From positions 495,131,166 to 495,195,165 of the forward strand of contig CM054058.1 in the NCBI GenBank assembly GCA_028641055.1: a stretch of DNA of 64,000 bases, given 5' to 3'. Under the pieces are notes generated by a model. The model made no database searches, was not told the DNA's origin, and was given only the letters and a program-made list of their open reading frames with translations. The DNA comes from Alopecurus myosuroides (lineage: Eukaryota; Streptophyta; Magnoliopsida; Poales; Poaceae). The translations under genes and the position numbers were made by a program. Every line of letters begins with the position of its first letter. Position 1 is the first letter of the stretch. This document shows, piece after piece, positions 59,476 to 64,000 of this stretch.

Positions 59476-61235
59476 CGCTGGATGTATTCTCGGGTAGATT
59501 CGCCGCTCTTTTGCTTGCAGGCTCGCAATTCTTCAATTGTGGTCGGCCTCTTGTAGGTCGACTGGAAATTTTTGCAGAAATCGCGGTGCAAGTCATCCCA
59601 CGACGCGTAGCAAGATCTAGGTCTCCTCTCCAGCCAACTGCGGGCCGCTCCGACTAGATGCAAATTGAGGTATTGCATAGCCATGTTCTTGTTCCCACGT
59701 TGGCATTTTACTGCCGTGAGGTAGTCGCTTAACCATTGAGAAGGCTCGAGTGAACCATCGTATTTTGTCACCTCCGTGCTGAGCTTGAATCTTTTGGGTA
59801 GGGGTGCTTCGCGAATGCTATGGGCGAAGCAAAGTGCACCGCAGGATTCGTCATCCGAAGAGCCAGATGACGACCGGTCGCGATATCTTGATGCTCTTGC
59901 CCTGTCCACCTTGTTCTGTGCGATGTCAGATCGCGCGTCGCGTCCGGGCTGATCGCGATCAGCGTCCTTCCGTGGTTCCTTGCTTTGTTTTCGCGAGCGG
60001 CTGCCGTGGTGCCGCGAGATTTTGTCTCTCGGGCTGTCGTCGCTACTGCTTCGACTGTCGCCTTGGCGGCGGGCCTCTTTTCCTCGACCACGACGTGGCG
60101 ATTTGTCTTTTCTCGGGGAGGAGCTTCTGTTCCTGCGGGGCGTTTCCTTATCTTTGTCCTTCTCCTGTCGCTCCTTCTCCAATTCTTCTTCAACTTTCTT
60201 GCGATCGTGGGAGGCGAGCCTTGCGGCTGCCAATCCTAGTCCTTTGCGAATTTGCTTGTACTGTTCCGCCCGAGGATCGCTTTCCGTCGGTTGGTTCATT
60301 TGCATGTAAGTTGCCGCGGCTAGGACTGCAGTAGCGGGGGTTTGCGGGTAGACGTTGCCGTCGTCGTCGACCCTCATGAAGGAGGACGTGGTCGATCTGT
60401 TGGTCCCAGCCATGGACTCGTAATCCCTGGATGATGCTGCATGTCCCTTCCTCGCGGGTCGGGTACCGACTGAGGGTGCAAGAGACAGCTCGGCTCGTCG
60501 TAGGCTTGATTCGTCCGCCTCTCTTCTGCGACGGGCTAGATCTGCTCGGGCATCTTTGATGGTCGAGGCCGCTCTCACTAGATGGTAGTGGTAGGCGGTT
60601 AGATCCTCCTGTGGCGCTCCTGCCGCGGGTGGCTGACTTCTTCGCATGGCTTCCTTGGCTCTGTTCCAGGCCTCCCGCGAGACGCCGATTATATTGCGCT
60701 CGGTTGTGCTGAATTCGGTTTCCGGGGGCTGTTCCGATCCTGCCATGCAGACTTGGGCCAGTCGTGGCCCGTGCGTCCTAGGCGCAGATTGGAGAGCTTC
60801 CCGTACCTGAGATGGTTCCTCCGTCGAGAGGGCGTGATAGTCGACTGCGTTGAAGCGGATGGACTCGCCACTTTTTTCCATAGGAAAGCGCGAGTTGACG
60901 GCTCCAGATTCAGATTCAGATTCATCCGAGAAGTGGAGGATTCCGTCCCTGTTTGTCACGAACTTGAGGCTCCCGAACGTCAGGGTGACGCTCTTCTCCA
61001 GATCCTCGAATACCGGACGTGATTCCGGCGAGTGAGGCGTGACCATGACAGATCCGATCCGTATAGGATTGTTCGGAGCCGTAGTCGATGGTTGCCAGCG
61101 AGAGTTGGACGTCGATGAAGCCGAAGATGCCGGTGATCCAGCGCCCGCGATCCCTACGGTCGGCGCCAATTGTCGAATCCCTAACTCAACAAATCCATTC
61201 GGTGAACCTATCGGGTTTTGATTAGGAGAACCCAT
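59376..61235 (-). pseudogene. Gypsy gag, start inside the 5' LTR
   Basis: The frame starts at the ATG at 61235 (MGSPNQNPIGSPNGFVEL), 65 bases inside the 5' LTR, and reads through the LTR end and the primer-binding site into the internal region. It carries a Ser/Arg-rich basic stretch (RNRSSSPRKDKSPRRGRG) and the gag capsid core (EVTKYDGSLEPSQWLSDYL, MQYLNLHLVGAARSWLERR, YIQRWTTLRNTAG). Near 59440 the frame must shift to continue (see the neighbouring entry). Structural protein of the virus-like particle by family. Confidence 0.8.
61151..61168 (-). promoter_or_regulatory. Primer-binding site of the Gypsy element
   Basis: On the minus strand TGGCGCCGACCGTAGGGA follows the LTR end ACA after two bases. 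The TGGCGCC start is typical of plant Gypsy primer sites; I did not identify the matching tRNA. Confidence 0.7.
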
Positions 61236-61662
61236 GAGCGCTGGTGGAGTCGTCGGCTAGACAGGGGGCGAGATTTACCCAGGTTCGGGGCCCTCCTAGA
61301 GGTAAAACCCTTACTCCTGCCTCTTGTCGATCTGTATTGAATATTAGATCGGTTACAATGGTGATGCTCGAATCGAGAGTAGGTCTCGAGTTCATGGCTT
61401 TTGGGTCGTGCGGGTATTGCTTGGTCCTCTCCTGGGGGCTCTCCTGGCCTTATATAGATGGCCAGGTCTCGAGTTCTACCCGGAGAGGACTCGAACTCTA
61501 GCTAGGTCGGTTACAAGTTTCCTAGCTTAATCCGCAAGTCATTGCGGGTGGGCTTTACATGGGCCTTCCGGAGCATTCCAAGGGCGCCTCTTCTTGGGCC
61601 TTAACCTTGGGCCTGAGATGGGGTGTCCTTATCCGCAAGGTCCAGAATCCATATCTTCGTCA
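61171..61662 (-). repeat. 5' LTR of the Gypsy element
   Basis: On the minus strand it runs from TGACGAAGATATGG (61662) to GGGATTCGACA (61171). It contains a TATA box (TATATAA, 61450-61456) framed by the inverted repeat CCTGGCC / GGCCAGG (61443-61449 and 61460-61466). Confidence 0.9.
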
Positions 61663-61667
61663 GCATA

Positions 61668-62035
61668 CAAATTTGAGGAGCAACTATATCACATATAACA
61701 ACGTTGTGCGTTGGATTCATGTCATTTTGATTTGTTTTGAATTTCTTATGCTCATTTGCAACTATCGCTCAATTCTCGTGAGAAATGTGCTTCAAATGAG
61801 GTCCGAAGCAAGGGTAAATACCCCCGTTTATAATTTCATGAAAAATTCGACCTTGCCAAAATTAACCAAATAAATTTGAGGATCAACTATATCACATATA
61901 ACAACATTGTGCGTTGGATTCATGTCATTTTGAATTTTTTTGAATTATTTATGCTCATTTGCAACCATCGCTCAATTCTCGTGAGAAATGTGCTTCAAAT
62001 GAGGTCCGAAGCTAGGGTAAATACCCCCATTTGTG
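61668..62035. repeat. About 204-bp tandem array, right part
   Basis: The unit cut by the Gypsy element resumes with CAAATTTGAGGAGCAACTAT. The landmark GTGCTTCAAATGAGGTC is at 61787 and 61990, and TTGTGCGTTGGATTCATGTC at 61704 and 61907. The array fades at about 62035. Confidence 0.9.
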
Positions 62036-63010
62036 CTTCAACATTTTTTTGGCATATTTTCTAAATCAACCAAATGAATTTCCTAGACATCTATTCTACA
62101 TGTATAGTGTAAATCTGAAGTTTCATTATGTTTTGAATAATTCTTCTATTTTTTATTTTTTATTTAAATAACATGGTTTAATAGAAAAATCATATGTAAA
62201 ACTGATAAAAATCATCGCTGTAGTAAATCTAAAGTTTCATTATATTTTTTTATTTAAATAACATGGTTTATAATACTTAACAGCAAAGAAATCATATTTA
62301 GAACCATCGATCCCTGTGGCCAACGTACCAACCAATCAGAGCGCAGAACGAACGTCTAGCGGATCGCTGTGGCTGCGAGCGCACCCGTCCGATGCACGAT
62401 TCCTTCTAGAAGGCGTCGATCCAACAGCCCAGGTCGAATATCTGTGTTTCCTTCTAGAAGCTTTTCGGGTGGTCAAACAGATGGTTGACCAAGCTTGAAA
62501 TGAGCATACAATATTCAAAAAAAATCGAAAAAATATATTGCCGACGCACATAGTAGTGTTATGTCATATAGTAACGAGAAAAAAATATAAACCTGTCTTA
62601 TAAAGAATGGAACGAAAAAGCCTTGTGTAACATGTGATATCTTGAACAGTCTAGTAGAGAGTTCAAGATAATGAGATGAGTTTCAAACCTTTGGAACTCA
62701 AATATGGTCAAAATCTCACCAAAGCTTCATTTTGGTGTGACTAAGAAAGATCCAAAGTTATTTTTTCATTTTGATGTTTTAAACTTGTTTTATTTACAAT
62801 TTTCGATTAAAACCATTATTATTCAAAAGAAAATAAATAATACGAATATTCATCCAATAAATTTTCAGGCTTCGGAATTGCATTATATAGGTCTAATACA
62901 AGTCTAGGAAAAATATAAATAGGATTTATAAACATTAGAACGAAAGCCATCACTAAAATGAGATTCCTCGAATACAGGAGTAGAGATTTCAAAGAATATG
63001 AGGTGGAAAC
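62036..63010. other. AT-rich intergenic DNA with a short duplication
   Basis: A roughly 90-bp block (AAATCT(G/A)AAGTTTCATTAT through TTATTTAAATAACATGGTTT) occurs at about 62111-62200 and again at about 62222-62300. A GC-richer part (62300-62500) contains two TTCCTTCTAGAAG motifs. No gene was recognised. Confidence 0.5.
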
Positions 63011-63013
63011 ATT

Positions 63014-63570
63014 GTGAATCTTCCGAAGAGGTGGGTTCTACCTTTTTGTTTTGTGTTCCTATGGGCTATCCTAGCACCACAAAGCAAATTGTTCCACATT
63101 GCTACCCCCTTTCGACGCCGTTACCGCATGTTTCCGTATAAGTCCGGTATTTCTCCAGCGGGGCTAGGGTTTCACCGGGAGGGGGGCTACGGAGTGTCTG
63201 GATCCCAACAAGATCTAGGGGGTGCCATACCATGTTAGTATAGGTGTGTTGTGTGCTTTGGATGTCAAAGATTGCTCTCCGGGGTGTGACCCGCTTCACC
63301 GGCATCCACTTCTCTCTCGTGAGCGCTTATAGGGTGAAACTCCTGTATCGGACCAAACATCGTGATTCTTCCGAAGAGGTGGGTTCTACCTTTTTGTTTT
63401 TTGTTCCTATGGGCTATCCTAGCACAACCAAGCAAATAGTTCCACATTGCTACCCCCTTTCGACGCAGTTACCGCGTGTTTCCGTATAAGTCAGGTATTT
63501 CTCCAGCGGGGCTAGGGTTTCACCGGGAGGGGGGCTATCCTAGCACAACCAAGCAAATATCTCTAAAAAT
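63014..63570. repeat. Direct repeat of about 175 bp with a partial third copy
   Basis: The block from ATCTTCCGAAGAGGTGGG / ATTCTTCCGAAGAGGTGGG to GGTTTCACCGGGAGGGGGGC occurs at about 63016-63188 and 63363-63534. The start of a third copy (CTATCCTAGCACAACCAAGC) follows directly at 63534. The spacer between the first two is 175 bp of unrelated sequence. Confidence 0.85.
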
Positions 63571-64000
63571 GTCGACATGGCCGAGTAGTGCAGACAGCAC
63601 CCGTCTACACTATTGTACATGCCTTAAAAACAGAGGGAACCAGATCCTCTTACTTTGCCCACCTGATGTTCTCTGACTTTCTCCCATGACACGTGGGTCC
63701 GGTGTGTGATGGGATCCATTTGTCAGTGACCTACAGTCAGAGGATCGCGTTCCCGCACAGAGAAGCGCTCGTCTCAGAGTCTGCAGGCCGTTGCCGCCGT
63801 AGTTTGCATGCATGGACTCGATCTGCACCGTTCCTTACGATCAAACGATCGAAAATGAAGCGGTGCATGGACTGGGTGTTTTGTCTCAATGTAACGGCCA
63901 CGTTCACCAGCCCGGTGCATGCACGCCTCGTTTTTTCAGAGTAAACAACGTGGCAGAAGAAGAAAATAGTTAACGTCGCGTCGCATATGCAGCAGCCCTG
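63571..64000. promoter_or_regulatory. GC-rich end region with a G-box
   Basis: GACACGTGGGTC at about 63688-63699 is a G-box/ABRE-type motif. The DNA after it is GC-rich and free of recognised repeats, as seen near plant promoters, and a gene may follow to the right of the window. No ORF here is convincing. Confidence 0.25.

Larger units (their letters stand above)
48845..61662 (-). mobile_element. Gypsy LTR retrotransposon, 12.8 kb, with antisense gene
   Basis: Two 492-bp LTRs (48845-49336 and 61171-61662) start TG and end CA. The flanking 5-bp repeats are CCATA (48840-48844) and GCATA (61663-61667), a target duplication with one change. The minus strand carries gag, protease, RT, RNase H and integrase in that order (Gypsy order). 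Between integrase and the 3' LTR lies about 5.4 kb holding a plus-strand gene. By eye the two LTRs differ at about eight positions, so the insertion is fairly young. With the often used grass LTR rate of 1.3e-8 per site per year this would be around 0.6 million years. The coding genes nonetheless have several frame breaks. Confidence 0.95.

Overview
The window looks like a large grass genome, probably Pooideae/Triticeae. The reasons are: protein-coding genes with GT-AG introns and plant families (XH-domain protein, TIC32-like dehydrogenase, B3-like domains); Stowaway MITEs with CTCCCTC termini and TA duplications; an En/Spm (CACTA) transposase; and a nested stack of LTR retrotransposons that fills most of the sequence. 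No bacterial operon, CRISPR array, rRNA or tRNA gene was seen. Exon boundaries were worked out by hand from reading frame and splice consensus; there is no transcript support.

Layout. 0.5-2.4 kb (+): an XH-domain (IDN2/FDM-type) gene whose first exon needs two frame changes. 3.2-6.8 kb (-): an intact eight-exon TIC32-like short-chain dehydrogenase. A 52-bp inverted copy of its last exon lies in the convergent gap between the two genes. 7.5-9.1 kb: a Stowaway MITE and a degenerate direct duplication. 9.1-31.0 kb: nested LTR elements. The oldest, B (+), carries a decayed gag-protease. Its 5' LTR was hit by a lone LTR (E, duplication GTTAC) and by element A (-, duplication CACGC). A's own 5' LTR was hit by a 6-kb lone-LTR-like insertion (F, duplication CATCA). 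B then joins tail to tail with a truncated relative, D (-). 31.6-36.1 kb: a CACTA element end and a broken transposase (-).

37.4-45.6 kb is a gene island: a small B3-like gene (-), a damaged two-B3 gene (-), a compact DEDDy 3'-5' exonuclease (+) and a two-exon gene of unknown function (-), with MITE and tandem-repeat debris in its intron. 45.9-47.8 kb is a tandem array of a 517-bp unit, four copies. 48.0-62.0 kb is a tandem array of a roughly 204-bp unit, split by a 12.8-kb Gypsy element (48845-61662, minus orientation, 492-bp LTRs). The Gypsy element has frameshifted gag, protease, RT, RNase H and integrase on the minus strand. On the opposite strand, downstream of integrase, it carries an eight-exon gene that stays open over about 1,000 codons and has its own TATA box. 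The last 2 kb hold duplicated AT-rich and GC-rich sequence and a possible promoter-like G-box.

The most unusual items are the intact, spliced antisense gene inside a Gypsy element whose pol genes are broken; the polypurine-tract-like motif repeated inside that gene's introns; the inverted exon copy downstream of the dehydrogenase; and the 517-bp array with a TATA-like box in every unit.
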